From positions 248,001 to 312,000 of the forward strand of contig NZ_JADKRZ010000002.1 in NCBI RefSeq assembly GCF_015350905.1: DNA of 64,000 nt, written 5' to 3'. Both the position numbers and the translations under genes were made by a program. This document shows, piece by piece, positions 45,820-53,987 of the stretch. The notes under the pieces were generated by a model. The model searched no databases. It was not told the DNA's origin and saw nothing but the letters and a program-made list of their open reading frames with translations. The first letter of the stretch is position 1, and every line of letters starts with the position of its first letter. Source of the stretch: Curtobacterium sp. VKM Ac-2865. GTDB lineage: Bacteria; Actinomycetota; Actinomycetes; Actinomycetales; Microbacteriaceae.

Positions 45820-46430
45820 TGGCCCGGGTCGGGCACGCCCTCGCCGTCCGCCTGCACGCGATCACCTTCGCCGCCGCCGGGCTCTGCACCATCCTGATCG
45901 TCGTGCTGCCCTCGGGCACGGGTGCTCGGTCCGCGGCCGCGATCCTGGCCGGCACCCTGACGCTGGCCGGGCTCGGCATCATCGCGACCGGCCTGTCCGA
46001 CGAGCGACCGCTCCGACAGGTCCCGCTCGCCATGCCGCTGCTGATGACCGCTGCCGGAGCCGCCGTCGCCAAGACGGTCCTGCTGCAGGCGGGTCGACCA
46101 CTGCCCGGGGTCCTGGCCGCCTCCGCCGTGGTCGGGCTCGTCGGCGGGCTCGCCGTCGCCGTCGCGGTCGTCCTGCTGCTCGCCGCCCGGTCGCGGCACC
46201 GGCTGACGATCGCCACGCTCAGCGGTCTCGGCCTGGTCGGCCTGCCGGCGCTCATCTCGAACGCCCTGCTGCTCGTCCCCGGCGTCGACCGCGACCTCAA
46301 CCACGTCGCGACCATGGTCGGCGTCGTCGTCACGGGTGCCGGCCTCCTGCTCATCGCGCTCGCCCTGGCCAGTCGGCCGATGGGCACAGCAACGGTCAGC
46401 GACGACGCTCGGCAGGCATCCCACCGCTGA
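45816..46430 (+). CDS. Multi-pass membrane protein, unknown
   Basis: A 204-residue hydrophobic protein with about six membrane segments and little soluble sequence. The start is GTG 45816 (four-base overlap with the hydrolase stop) or ATG 45819 (one-base overlap); the two differ by one residue. Family not recognised. It is co-transcribed with the HSL-type esterase, so it may serve lipid or export functions, but that is only context. Confidence 0.7.
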   Translation: MMARVGHALAVRLHAITFAAAGLCTILIVVLPSGTGARSAAAILAGTLTLAGLGIIATGLSDERPLRQVPLAMPLLMTAAGAAVAKTVLLQAGRPLPGVLAASAVVGLVGGLAVAVAVVLLLAARSRHRLTIATLSGLGLVGLPALISNALLLVPGVDRDLNHVATMVGVVVTGAGLLLIALALASRPMGTATVSDDARQASHR

Positions 46431-46666
46431 CCGCAGTGCGGATCCTGTCGTACCCCTGGTGCGGACGCCCATGCGGGCGTACTGTTCCCGCCAGGTGACC
46501 CCGGACCCCGGCTGCCGGATCGGAACTACGCATGCAGCGCTCGCCCTCGGCACCTCGCGCGCTGCGCCGGATCACCTCACGAACCGCGGGCCCCGGGAGC
46601 AACGCAGCTCCCGCAGGACACCCCGCGTGACAGGGCGCACCGTCGCGGGGACGGCGACGTGCGCTT
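46431..46666 (+). other. Non-coding or uncertain stretch with several short hairpins
   Basis: About 235 bases with ACGCCC-ATGC-GGGCGT (46465-46480), GGGAGC/GCTCCC and CCCCGCG/CGCGGGG stem candidates, ending at a terminator. A 65-codon ORF from ATG 46471 exists but has no ribosome site. A small RNA is possible; no known RNA family was recognised. Confidence 0.25.
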
Positions 46667-46709
46667 GAAGCCGGTGGTGTCCTGAACCCGACAGCGCCCC
46701 ACCGGCTTC
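46667..46709. terminator. Hairpin terminator
   Basis: GAAGCCGGTGG (46667-46677) and CCACCGGCTTC (46699-46709), perfect 11-bp arms, immediately before the 3' end of the leftward SDR gene and downstream of the rightward membrane protein gene. Confidence 0.7.
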
Positions 46710-46711
46710 CG

Positions 46712-47449
46712 TCAGTTCTGTGCGGTCGGCCGGACGATGACCTCGCCCACGTCGACGCCGTCGGGCTGCTCGATCGCGAAGGCCACGGCACGGGCGATGG
46801 CCTCCGGCGGCATCGCGATCGCGTCCCGCTGCTCCACCAGTGCCGCAGCGACCTCGGCACTCGCCCCCAGGCCGACGCCCTCCGTGTTCGTGAAGCCGGG
46901 CGTGATCACCGTGACCCGGAGCGAGGCGCCGGCTTCCTGCCGCAAGGCCTCTGACAGCACCCGGACCGCGGTCTTCGTCGCCGCGTAGACGCCCTGCGCG
47001 GGCACGATCCGGTGCGCCGACGTCGACGCCGTGTTGACGAAGTGCCCGGAGCCCTGGGCGCGGAACACCGGCAGCGCCGCCGCGATCCCGTTCAGGACAC
47101 CGGTCAGGTTGACGTCGATCATCTGCTGCCAGTCGTCCACGCGGAGCTCGTCGAACGGCGAGATCGCCATGCTCCCCGCGTTCGAGAACAGCACGTCGAG
47201 CCGGCCGAACCGGTCCTGCGCGCTGGCCACCAGCCGCTGCAGGTCCTCGCGCTGCCGGACGTCGATCGGCACCGCGTGCGCCTCTCCGCCCTCGGCGCGG
47301 ATCTCGTCCACGAGCGACGCCAGCCGATCGGCGCGGCGGGCACCGAGCACGACGTTCGCGCCCGCCGCCGCCAGGTGCCGAGCCGTCGCGGCGCCGATCC
47401 CGCTCGACGCCCCGGTGATGGCGATGGTCTTGCCGCTGATGCCGTCCAT
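46712..47449 (-). CDS. Short-chain dehydrogenase/reductase
   Basis: A 245-residue SDR of the YdfG/serine-dehydrogenase-like group: AITGASSGIGAATARHLAAA, LFSNAGSMAISPFDEL, catalytic S in NTASTSAH, YAATKTA. Substrate unknown. It is divergent from the TetR gene at 47510, with two palindromes between the starts, so repression by TetR is expected. This is the same enzyme/regulator architecture as at 20643-22033. Confidence 0.92.
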   Translation of the reverse strand: MDGISGKTIAITGASSGIGAATARHLAAAGANVVLGARRADRLASLVDEIRAEGGEAHAVPIDVRQREDLQRLVASAQDRFGRLDVLFSNAGSMAISPFDELRVDDWQQMIDVNLTGVLNGIAAALPVFRAQGSGHFVNTASTSAHRIVPAQGVYAATKTAVRVLSEALRQEAGASLRVTVITPGFTNTEGVGLGASAEVAAALVEQRDAIAMPPEAIARAVAFAIEQPDGVDVGEVIVRPTAQN

Positions 47450-47470
47450 GGTGGTCTCCTATCGCAGTAG

Positions 47471-47488
47471 AGTGGACACCCGTCCACT
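47471..47488. promoter_or_regulatory. TetR operator 1 between SDR and tetR
   Basis: AGTGGAC-ACCC-GTCCACT, perfect seven-base arms. It lies 22 bases from the SDR start. Confidence 0.65.
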
Positions 47489-47503
47489 TCTCGAGAGGCT
47501 ACC

Positions 47504-47515
47504 GGACACATGTCC
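47504..47515. promoter_or_regulatory. TetR operator 2 overlapping the tetR start codon
   Basis: GGACA-CA-TGTCC, related to the first palindrome (shared GGACA...GTCC) and spanning the ATG at 47510. Two related sites suggest coordinated autoregulation. Confidence 0.5.
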
Positions 47516-48079
47516 ACTTCGTCGACCCCCTCCGCTCGTGTGCTGCGCGCGGACGCCGAGCAGAACCGCACGCGGATCGTCAGCATCGCCCGACAGGCCT
47601 TCACGGAGGACAGCGCCACGACCATGCAGGCGATCGCCCGCGCGGCCGGCGTCGGGCAGGGGACGCTCTACCGGCGGTTCCCCACACGGGAGTCACTGCT
47701 CGCAGAGGTCTACCGCGACGAGTTCGACGGACTCCTCGTGACGGCCCGACGACTCCTCGACGAGCACGAGGACGAGCCGGTCGTCGCGCTCCGCCGGTGG
47801 TTCGACGTGCTCGCCTCCTTCGGCCGGATGAAGCACGCGCTCGCGGACGTCCTCGACGCCGTCACCCGTAGCGACCTGCACGACGAGCAGTACGACCGGA
47901 TCCTGGCTGTGGTCGACGACCTGCTGCGGGCGGGTAAGGACGCCGGGCAGGTGCGCCCCGACATCGCACCTGACGAGGTCTTCCCCCTGCTGAGCTTCCT
48001 GTGGCACCTCGAGCCGCAGAGCGACGCTCGCACCGCTCATCTGCTCGACCTCGTCGTCGATTCCCTGCGGATACGGTAA
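47510..48079 (+). CDS. TetR-family transcriptional regulator
   Basis: A 189-residue repressor with HTH at about residues 20-66 (NRTRIVSIARQAFTED, MQAIARAAGVGQGTLYRRFP) and a helical C-terminal domain of the SdrP/YxaF-like type. It is divergent from the SDR gene and probably represses it through the sites at 47471 and 47504. The N-terminal about 15 residues are Ser/Thr-rich. Confidence 0.92.
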   Translation: MSTSSTPSARVLRADAEQNRTRIVSIARQAFTEDSATTMQAIARAAGVGQGTLYRRFPTRESLLAEVYRDEFDGLLVTARRLLDEHEDEPVVALRRWFDVLASFGRMKHALADVLDAVTRSDLHDEQYDRILAVVDDLLRAGKDAGQVRPDIAPDEVFPLLSFLWHLEPQSDARTAHLLDLVVDSLRIR

Positions 48080-48092
48080 CTGCCTCAGGGTG

Positions 48093-48608
48093 TCACTGTG
48101 CCGCCACGGCTCCAGCCTCGGCGGTTGCCTCCGACGCCGACTCGGACTCCGACTCCGGCACCGGCCGGAGGAACCGCCACGTCGCGATCGCCGCAGCCAG
48201 ACCGGCCGCCACGGACATGCCCAGCGGGAACGACACGACGGCCGGCAGCGAGGTCGGCCCGGTGAACCACAGCACCACGAGTGACGCCGTCACCACGGCG
48301 AGCAGCCCGGCGAGCGCCGCATGGGCGGCGGTGTGCGCGCCCCGGGACCGCACCTGCCGCAGTGCCCGGCCGAGCAGGTACGTGCACGGGAGCGCGACGG
48401 CCGCACCGCCCAGTGCGAACACCGCGGTCGCGACCACGGTGACGACGACCAGCCAGACCATCTGGCTCGGGTCGCCGAGTCCTCCGCCACTGGTGACTGC
48501 GGCGAGGAGGTAGAAGGCCACCGCGCCGATCGGGGCCGTCACCCCCGCCAGCCACAGGTAGCTGCGTCCGACCAGCCGACCGGTCTCGTTCATTCCCCAG
48601 GTGTCCAC
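48093..48608 (-). CDS. Membrane protein, unknown function
   Basis: A 171-residue protein with four membrane segments (about residues 20-40, 49-75, 92-112 and 115-140) and an acidic Ser/Glu/Ala C-terminal tail (PESESESASEATAEA). Family not recognised. GTG 48608 has AGGA six bases upstream; ATG 48593 and ATG 48617 are alternatives in the same frame. It converges on the TetR gene with about 13 bp between stops. Confidence 0.65.
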   Translation of the reverse strand: MDTWGMNETGRLVGRSYLWLAGVTAPIGAVAFYLLAAVTSGGGLGDPSQMVWLVVVTVVATAVFALGGAAVALPCTYLLGRALRQVRSRGAHTAAHAALAGLLAVVTASLVVLWFTGPTSLPAVVSFPLGMSVAAGLAAAIATWRFLRPVPESESESASEATAEAGAVAAQ

Positions 48609-48654
48609 ACCGGCCATCCTGCCGCACCGCGGCAGACAGCTGCCGGCCACGCAG

Positions 48655-48698
48655 CGGACGGGAGGCTCGGTACCAGCTGGTGGGGAGCCTCCCGTCCG
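48655..48698. repeat. Hybrid terminator-family palindrome in a divergent region
   Basis: Outer arms CGGACGGGAGGCTC and GAGCCTCCCGTCCG match, but the inner halves differ: left GGTACCAG belongs to the GGTGCCAG-type copies and right CTGGTGGG to the GGTGGGG-type copies. It lies between the divergent starts at 48608 and 48726. Confidence 0.7.
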
Positions 48699-48725
48699 AC
48701 CGCTGGTCACCGCTATGGTCCGAGT

Positions 48726-49256
48726 GTGATCGTCTGGCTGAACGGAACCCACGGTGCGGGCAAGACCACGACCAGTCGGCTGCTCCAGCCGCTGCTGCCC
48801 GGGTCGCAGATCCTCGACGCTGAGAAGGTCGGCGAGGTCCTGATGGACATCAAGCCCGGCCTGCCAGCGACGGACGACTTCCAGCACTGGGACCCCTGGC
48901 GGCCGCTCGTGGTCGAGACGGCTCGTCGCGTCCACGACTACATCGGTGGCAGACCGCTCATCATGCCGATGACCGTCCTGGTCGAGGCCTACTGGCGCGA
49001 GATCCAGGCCGGGCTGACCGCATCCGGCATCCCGGTGCGCCACGTCGTGCTGCACGTCGACGGCCCCACGCTCGTCGACCGCATCCAGAACGACCAGGAG
49101 CTCGGCCCGTCGACGTTCCGGTTCGCCTACGTCGACGCGTACGCCGAGGCCGCGGCGGGCTGGCTGCACCGGGAGGCCGAGGTCATCGACACGACGTCGA
49201 TCCCCGCCGCCGAGGTCGCGCAGCGGATCGCGGACGCGGTCAGCGAGGGCGCCTGA
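48726..49256 (+). CDS. P-loop nucleotide kinase-like protein
   Basis: A 176-residue P-loop NTPase. The Walker A loop is NGTHGAGKTTTSRLL at residues about 6-20, followed by DAEKVGEVL and a lid-like arginine region. The size and motif fit the shikimate/gluconate/adenylylsulfate-kinase-like group that phosphorylates small molecules; the substrate is unknown. TATGGT lies six bases before GTG 48726, a leaderless signal. Confidence 0.85.
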   Translation: MIVWLNGTHGAGKTTTSRLLQPLLPGSQILDAEKVGEVLMDIKPGLPATDDFQHWDPWRPLVVETARRVHDYIGGRPLIMPMTVLVEAYWREIQAGLTASGIPVRHVVLHVDGPTLVDRIQNDQELGPSTFRFAYVDAYAEAAAGWLHREAEVIDTTSIPAAEVAQRIADAVSEGA

Positions 49257-49280
49257 CACGCCGCTCGGCCCACCGAGTCG

Positions 49281-50246
49281 TCAGGACGCCACGTTGCGGA
49301 GCGTGTCCCGCGGGTACTCGCCGAAACGCTCGTGGTACGTAGCCGAGAACCGCCCCATGTGACTGAAGCCAGACCGGCGCGCGACGCCCGCCACGGCACC
49401 CCGCTCCACGCCGACCGCCCGGAGTTCCGCGTGCGCACGGTCGAGTCGGGTCTCGCGCACGAACGCCATCGGGCTCCGCTGGAACTCCCGCTTGAAGGCC
49501 TCTTGCACACCACGCACGCTCAGCGAGGCCGCGTCGGCGATGTCGTCCACCGTGATGGGCTCGTGCGCGTGGTTCAGCACGAAGTCGAGGGCAGCCCGGA
49601 TCCGGTCGTCCTGCGCCGCGCGACGGTCGAGGAGCCGCTCCCCACTCGACGGGTGGAGCACCAGGAGTGCGCGGGCGACCTCACGGCGCGCTGCCGCCCA
49701 GGCCGCCGACTCGGCGCCGTGGACGCGGAACGTGTCGACGGCATGCCCCAGGCTCCGTTGCCACTGCGCCCTGGCTGCGACCTCCGGCGTGGCTCGGCGG
49801 TCGAAGGCCGACGTCGTCCCGACCACGTTTTCCTCTGCTGCGACCTCGAGGAGCAGGTCCTTGCTCAGGTGGATCAAGCGCTGGTCCCAGTCCTCGTACT
49901 CGAACGCGAAGCGCCCCTCCCTGGGGAGCATCGACGGTGGCGCCCCCGGTTGCAGGCGGGTGACGTCCTCGGCTGTCTGCACGCGTGCCCGACCACGCTC
50001 GAGCCAGTGCACGACGACGTCGCTGCCGGTCGAGGCCGTGCCACGGAGATGTCCGTGCATCTGGAGCCGTCGGACGCTCATCTGCTCGTCCCCGATGGCG
50101 ACGTACCGGAACCAGAACGCATCGTCCGTCGGCCGGCAGTTCCACCCGGCTCCGTCGTAGATCGGCGCCAGCACCTGCAGGGCCGCGTCCGGCTGGCGAC
50201 CGGAGACGGACATCAGGCGGATGTCGTGGTGAGCCTGATCAGACAC
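49281..50246 (-). CDS. AraC-family transcriptional regulator
   Basis: A 321-residue regulator with an AraC-binding-like N-terminal half (about residues 20-195) and a C-terminal double HTH (about 220-318: ITVDDIADAASLSVRGVQEAF, FSHMGRFSATYHERFGEYP). It resembles the AraC protein at 16432 in its C-terminal domain. GTG 50246 or ATG 50213 could be the start; neither has a clear ribosome site. Target unknown. Confidence 0.88.
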   Translation of the reverse strand: MSDQAHHDIRLMSVSGRQPDAALQVLAPIYDGAGWNCRPTDDAFWFRYVAIGDEQMSVRRLQMHGHLRGTASTGSDVVVHWLERGRARVQTAEDVTRLQPGAPPSMLPREGRFAFEYEDWDQRLIHLSKDLLLEVAAEENVVGTTSAFDRRATPEVAARAQWQRSLGHAVDTFRVHGAESAAWAAARREVARALLVLHPSSGERLLDRRAAQDDRIRAALDFVLNHAHEPITVDDIADAASLSVRGVQEAFKREFQRSPMAFVRETRLDRAHAELRAVGVERGAVAGVARRSGFSHMGRFSATYHERFGEYPRDTLRNVAS

Positions 50247-50382
50247 GGGAGGTCCGTTCGGTTGTGCAGCATGGCGTCAACCGAGGGCTCGGGGTCGTGG
50301 GCGCGACCATACGCCGAACCACCGCGGACCACCAGGGCCGGTCGGCCGGATCGGGCCGTTTGGTCGCCGAATCGGGCCACAT

Positions 50383-50430
50383 GCCGGACGGGAGGCTCGG
50401 TGCCAGCTGGCACCGGGCCTCCTGTCCGGC
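50383..50430. terminator. Palindromic terminator (repeat family member)
   Basis: GCCGGACGGGAGGCTCGGTG.../...CACCGGGCCTCCTGTCCGGC, nearly perfect, centred on AG|CT. It directly follows the stop of the leftward SDR gene at 50442. Confidence 0.82.
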
Positions 50431-50441
50431 AGTTGGTCGCT

Positions 50442-51203
50442 TCAGACGGCGGTGTAGCCGCCGTCCGCGACGAGGACGGAACCCGTGATGAACGACGCGG
50501 CGTCGCTGGCGAGGAAGACGACGCTCGGGGCGATCTCCTCCGGCAGGGCGAACCGCTGCTGCGGGGCGTCGTCGATCCAGTAGCGCTTGAAGTCCTCGCG
50601 GTCCACGGGCGCCATCTCCGTCTTGACGTAGCCGGGGGCGAGCGCGTTGACGCGGATGCCGTACTGCGCCCACTCGACCGCGAGGGACTTCGTCAGGTGG
50701 TGCACCGCGGCCTTGGACGCGTTGTACGCGGGCTGCCACTGCGGACGGTTCACGATGATGCCGGACATGCTGCCGATGTTGACGATCGAGCCGGAGCCGG
50801 CCTCGCGCATGTGCGCACCGACCGCGATGGTGGCCTTCCAGAGCGCCCGCACGTTGAGGGTGAACACGGCGTCCCACTCGTCGTCCGTCACCGCGAAGGC
50901 ATCGTTGTGGACGCAGGTGCCGGCGTTGTTGACCAGGACGTCGATCGTGCCGAAGGCGGCGAGCGCCTCCTCGGTCATGCGGGTCACTTGGGCGTCGTCG
51001 GTGATGTCGGCCGTGATCGTGACGAACTCGTGGCCGGCTGCCGCGGCCTCTGCAGCGACCCGCTCGTTGCGGTCGGTGGAGCGACCGACGATCGCGACGC
51101 GAGCGCCGGCCTCAGCGAGTCCGAACGCGAACGCCTTGCCGAGGCCCTGGTTGCCGCCGGTCACGATCGCGGTCTTGCCGTGCAGGCTGAAGGGGGAGGT
51201 CAT
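50442..51203 (-). CDS. Short-chain dehydrogenase/reductase (3-oxoacyl/gluconate dehydrogenase-like)
   Basis: A 253-residue classical SDR: TAIVTGGNQGLGKAFAFGLA, VLVNNAGTC, NIGSMSG, YNASKAAVHHLTKSLAVEWA and the C-terminal ITGSVLVADGGYTAV. The closest recognisable groups are gluconate 5-dehydrogenase and 3-oxoacyl reductases. It lies 36 bases downstream of the photolyase-like gene in the same direction, so they may be co-transcribed. Ends at the palindromic terminator at 50383-50430. Confidence 0.92.
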   Translation of the reverse strand: MTSPFSLHGKTAIVTGGNQGLGKAFAFGLAEAGARVAIVGRSTDRNERVAAEAAAAGHEFVTITADITDDAQVTRMTEEALAAFGTIDVLVNNAGTCVHNDAFAVTDDEWDAVFTLNVRALWKATIAVGAHMREAGSGSIVNIGSMSGIIVNRPQWQPAYNASKAAVHHLTKSLAVEWAQYGIRVNALAPGYVKTEMAPVDREDFKRYWIDDAPQQRFALPEEIAPSVVFLASDAASFITGSVLVADGGYTAV

Positions 51204-51239
51204 GTGGTGCCTTTCGACGCGTCCGGTCGTGCGGAGGGC

Positions 51240-52445
51240 TCAGTCCACCACGAGTTCGCGGACCAGGGCCGGGATGCGCTCGCGGAACGGGAAGAACCCG
51301 CGTGATGCGTACGGCCACGCGGCGCTGTCCCAGCGTCGGCGGACGGTGACCAGGCTGACTCCCTCTGCGGCGAGGGCAGCACGCAGCACTCCGAGCCGCT
51401 CGTGGACCGGCCCGACCGGGGCGTACGGCACCACCACGGTGTCGAGCTGCTCGGACTCCGCCCAGCGCAGGACCGTCGACGGCAGCGTGTCGGCCAGCAC
51501 CTGGGCCGGGCGGCCACTGGCGTCCAGCGTCCGTTCGGCCGCGTCGTCGAGGGCGGTCGCCGTGAAGGCCTCGACGACGTCCGACACCGGGAACGGGGAC
51601 CGCGCGACGGGGTCCGCGGAGACCGCGGTCGCGATCGGACGGTCGGGCAGCCGGGGGTGCTCGGTCAGCAGGCTCGTCGCTTCGAGGTCCTCCTCGTGCA
51701 GCAGCAGCCCGACCCGCTCGCCGATCGTCCCCACGACGTCGTCGGACTCGATCGGCGTGCGTGGTGGCAGCGGCTCCTCGGAGAGCGCTCGAGCGGTCGG
51801 GGCCAGGCCACTCGGCGAGAACCGGCCGTCCGTGTACCGCGCGATGTTCGACGCCGTCGCCAGGTAGGTCTTGCCGGCGGTCTGCAGCCCGGCGACCCAG
51901 CGCCACGACAGCGTGTTCGAGGCCGCGTCGCCGTCGAGCAGGTGGCGGTAGAAGAAGTCGGCGCCGAGCTGCCACGGCAGGCCGAGCGTGAAGACCCAGA
52001 TGCTCGCGAACCACATGCGGGTGTGGTTGTGGAGGTACCCCGTGTCGATGAGCTCGCGTGCCCAGGCGTCCATCGCGTCGATGCCGGTGCGGCCGTTGAC
52101 CGCGTCGTCGTAGCCGGCCGGCAGGCTCCCGGTGGCGAACTCGTCGACCTCCCGCCGGTAGCGACGCCACACCTCGGGGTTCTGCTCGAGCCAGCCCTTC
52201 CAGTAGGTGCGCCAGAAGACCTCCTGCACGAACTTCTCGGCGGCGGGCAGGCTGTGGCGTTCGAGGACGGCTCCGACGACCTCGTGCTCGGTCACCAGGC
52301 GGTGGCGGACGTACGGCGACAGCCCCGAGACGTTGTCCCGCGATGCGCCGAGGTCCGCGTTGCGGTCGCGGGCGTAGTCACGGCCGGCGCGGGGGACGAA
52401 GTCGTCGAGGGCGTCGAGGCCGGCGGCTCTGGTGGGGATGAACAC
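51240..52445 (-). CDS. Cryptochrome/photolyase FAD-binding domain protein with inverted domain order
   Basis: A 401-residue protein. The photolyase-type FAD-binding domain is at the N-terminus (about residues 20-215: DNVSGLSPYVRHRLVTEHEV, VQEVFWRTYWKGWLEQNPEV, GIDAMDAWARELIDTGYLHN, RMWFASIWVFTLGLPWQLGA, TLSWRWVAGLQTAGKTYLA). Photolyases normally begin with an alpha/beta antenna domain. Here a Rossmann-like region is instead C-terminal (about 235-395; VGLLLHEEDLEAT, LDTVVVPYAPVGPV, LAAEGVSLVTVRRRWDSAAW). It may repair or sense light-damaged DNA. GTG 52445 is the likeliest start. Confidence 0.82.
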   Translation of the reverse strand: MFIPTRAAGLDALDDFVPRAGRDYARDRNADLGASRDNVSGLSPYVRHRLVTEHEVVGAVLERHSLPAAEKFVQEVFWRTYWKGWLEQNPEVWRRYRREVDEFATGSLPAGYDDAVNGRTGIDAMDAWARELIDTGYLHNHTRMWFASIWVFTLGLPWQLGADFFYRHLLDGDAASNTLSWRWVAGLQTAGKTYLATASNIARYTDGRFSPSGLAPTARALSEEPLPPRTPIESDDVVGTIGERVGLLLHEEDLEATSLLTEHPRLPDRPIATAVSADPVARSPFPVSDVVEAFTATALDDAAERTLDASGRPAQVLADTLPSTVLRWAESEQLDTVVVPYAPVGPVHERLGVLRAALAAEGVSLVTVRRRWDSAAWPYASRGFFPFRERIPALVRELVVD

Positions 52446-52510
52446 GTCTTGATCATGCAGGGGACCTCCGACGGTGCCGACGGTCCTTAGCGCTTTCTGG
52501 GCCACAGGAC

Positions 52511-52552
52511 GGACGGGAGGCTCGGTGCGAGCTGGCACCGAGCCTGTCGTCC
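52511..52552. terminator. Palindromic terminator (repeat family, imperfect)
   Basis: GGACGGGAGGCTCGGTGCGAG opposite CTGGCACCGAGCCTGTCGTCC, with three mismatched pairs. It lies just past the stop of the leftward CPBP gene (52588) and ends the Sdp-like operon. Confidence 0.75.
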
Positions 52553-52587
52553 GGCGGATGGTCGCCGCGCACCATGCGGCTTCCGGT

Positions 52588-53529
52588 TCAGGTCCGCCGA
52601 GATTCGGCTGCCACCGGTACCGAAGAACGGGCATTCCGGACGCGGCGGGCGACGAGCGCCGCCGCCACGAGGAGCAGGACAACGACCCAAGTTCCGACCC
52701 CGAGCGGCCCTGCGAGAGCGAGGTCCGGGGGTGCGTCGGCAGATGACAGCAAGAAGACCAGGCCACCTGCGGCATTGAACGCACCGTGCCCGAACACGCA
52801 CGGCCAGATCGACCCGCTCCAGATGCGGAGCCAGCCCATCAACGAACCGACTGCGACGCAGCCCGCGACCATGAGGAGTACCCCGCTGGCATCTGGGCGG
52901 TCGAAGTTGTATCCCAACAAGATCAGCGGGGTGTGCCAGATCCCCCACGCAACCCCGGTGAGGAGCACCGCCGGCCAGTTCCCGAGCGGCTGCAGGGCTG
53001 GGAGCAGCCACCCGCGCCAACCGATCTCCTCGCCGAACGCCAGGAGCCCGTTGACGATGGCAGCGAAGGGGATCATGACCAACTGAACGACAACGAGCGT
53101 ATGGATCGAGACCTCCCCTTGCATCGAACGCGGCAGGGTGGCGGCGAAGCCGCTGAACTCGGCGAGATCGAGGCGGACGAAACCGAACGCCGCCGATGTC
53201 GCGACTCCCGCAGCCACCGTCAGCGGCAGCGCGATGATCGCCCCAGCCGTGAGGAGGGCCGTCCTCCGCGGCATGCTGACCGGCCACACGCCGAGGTGAC
53301 GGAGCCACGATCTCCAGGAGCCCCGGTCAAGCAACAGGACCGTCAGCACGGTCGCCAGGGACGGCGTGAACATCATGACCGGGAGCACCAACGCCGCTCC
53401 TGGCGAGGAGAGACCTCGCGCATCCGTCCACAGCGGGAGGCAGACGAGCCACGCAAGCAGGAACGACGTTGTGATGAAGACCCCTACCGAGAGCCAGCGG
53501 ACACGGCGGGACATCCGTGTCAGGTTCAT
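52588..53529 (-). CDS. CPBP-family intramembrane protease-like protein, last gene of Sdp-like operon
   Basis: A 313-residue polytopic membrane protein of the CPBP (CAAX protease / bacteriocin-processing) family. It keeps the active-site motifs: EEIGWRG (about residues 165-171), WHTPLIL (about 198-204) and FGHGAFN (about 244-250), so it may be a working glutamic intramembrane protease. CPBP proteins often accompany bacteriocin loci as processing or self-immunity factors. Its start overlaps the upstream membrane protein stop by four bases (ATGA). Within this operon, immunity or maturation of the SdpC-like peptide is inferred. Confidence 0.9.
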   Translation of the reverse strand: MNLTRMSRRVRWLSVGVFITTSFLLAWLVCLPLWTDARGLSSPGAALVLPVMMFTPSLATVLTVLLLDRGSWRSWLRHLGVWPVSMPRRTALLTAGAIIALPLTVAAGVATSAAFGFVRLDLAEFSGFAATLPRSMQGEVSIHTLVVVQLVMIPFAAIVNGLLAFGEEIGWRGWLLPALQPLGNWPAVLLTGVAWGIWHTPLILLGYNFDRPDASGVLLMVAGCVAVGSLMGWLRIWSGSIWPCVFGHGAFNAAGGLVFLLSSADAPPDLALAGPLGVGTWVVVLLLVAAALVARRVRNARSSVPVAAESRRT

Positions 53530-53987
53530 CGGAGCGCGTCCGCGAGTCCGTCGACGTCATCGCACTCCACAAGCAACGTCGATCCGTCGTGCATCACGAG
53601 TTCCGCAGCCGAACCTCCGCGCTGGAACACAGCGGGCGGTCTGCCCGAAGCTCGACGGACTCCGACACCGCCGTACCCAACTGGGTTGATGGTCGACGTG
53701 GATACGGACGCAATGCGCGCAGTCGACACCGACTTTCGAAAGAACGGTGTCAACCAGACGATGAGCAAACCGTCTCGGACCACGATCGAGAGTGTCTGTG
53801 TCGCGGCGCTCAGCCCGAGCGCGATGCCGACACTCAATGCGGCGATCACTGCGCTCGCATCCGCGCCACCCCGGGCGGACAACGACGGGATCGATGCCAC
53901 GAGGCCGGCAGCGCTGGCGAGGGCAACGATGATGCCGAGGATCACGATCGAGATCGGGGCGCGATGGCGTTCACGGAACAGGGGCAA
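53526..53987 (-). CDS. Small two-helix membrane protein in Sdp-like operon, candidate immunity protein
   Basis: A 153-residue protein with two N-terminal membrane helices (about residues 12-32 and 44-64) followed by a soluble domain that resembles bacterial PH-like folds (LIVWLTPFFRKSVSTARIAS, VMHDGSTLLVECDD). No specific family match. TTG 53987 is used because GGAGAGG lies five bases upstream and there is no other in-frame start; it overlaps the SdpB-like stop by 17 bases. Position directly after the maturation genes makes it an immunity candidate, but that is inference. Confidence 0.72.
   Translation of the reverse strand: MPLFRERHRAPISIVILGIIVALASAAGLVASIPSLSARGGADASAVIAALSVGIALGLSAATQTLSIVVRDGLLIVWLTPFFRKSVSTARIASVSTSTINPVGYGGVGVRRASGRPPAVFQRGGSAAELVMHDGSTLLVECDDVDGLADALR

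Noticed and set aside
46471..46668. 65-codon ORF in the 46.4-46.7 kb gap
   Set aside because: No ribosome site or leaderless signal and low-complexity Arg/Thr content; kept only as an uncertain region.
53526..53987. SdpI immunity protein assignment for the small membrane protein
   Set aside because: It lacks the multi-helix SdpI/DUF1648 pattern, so only a positional immunity hypothesis is kept.
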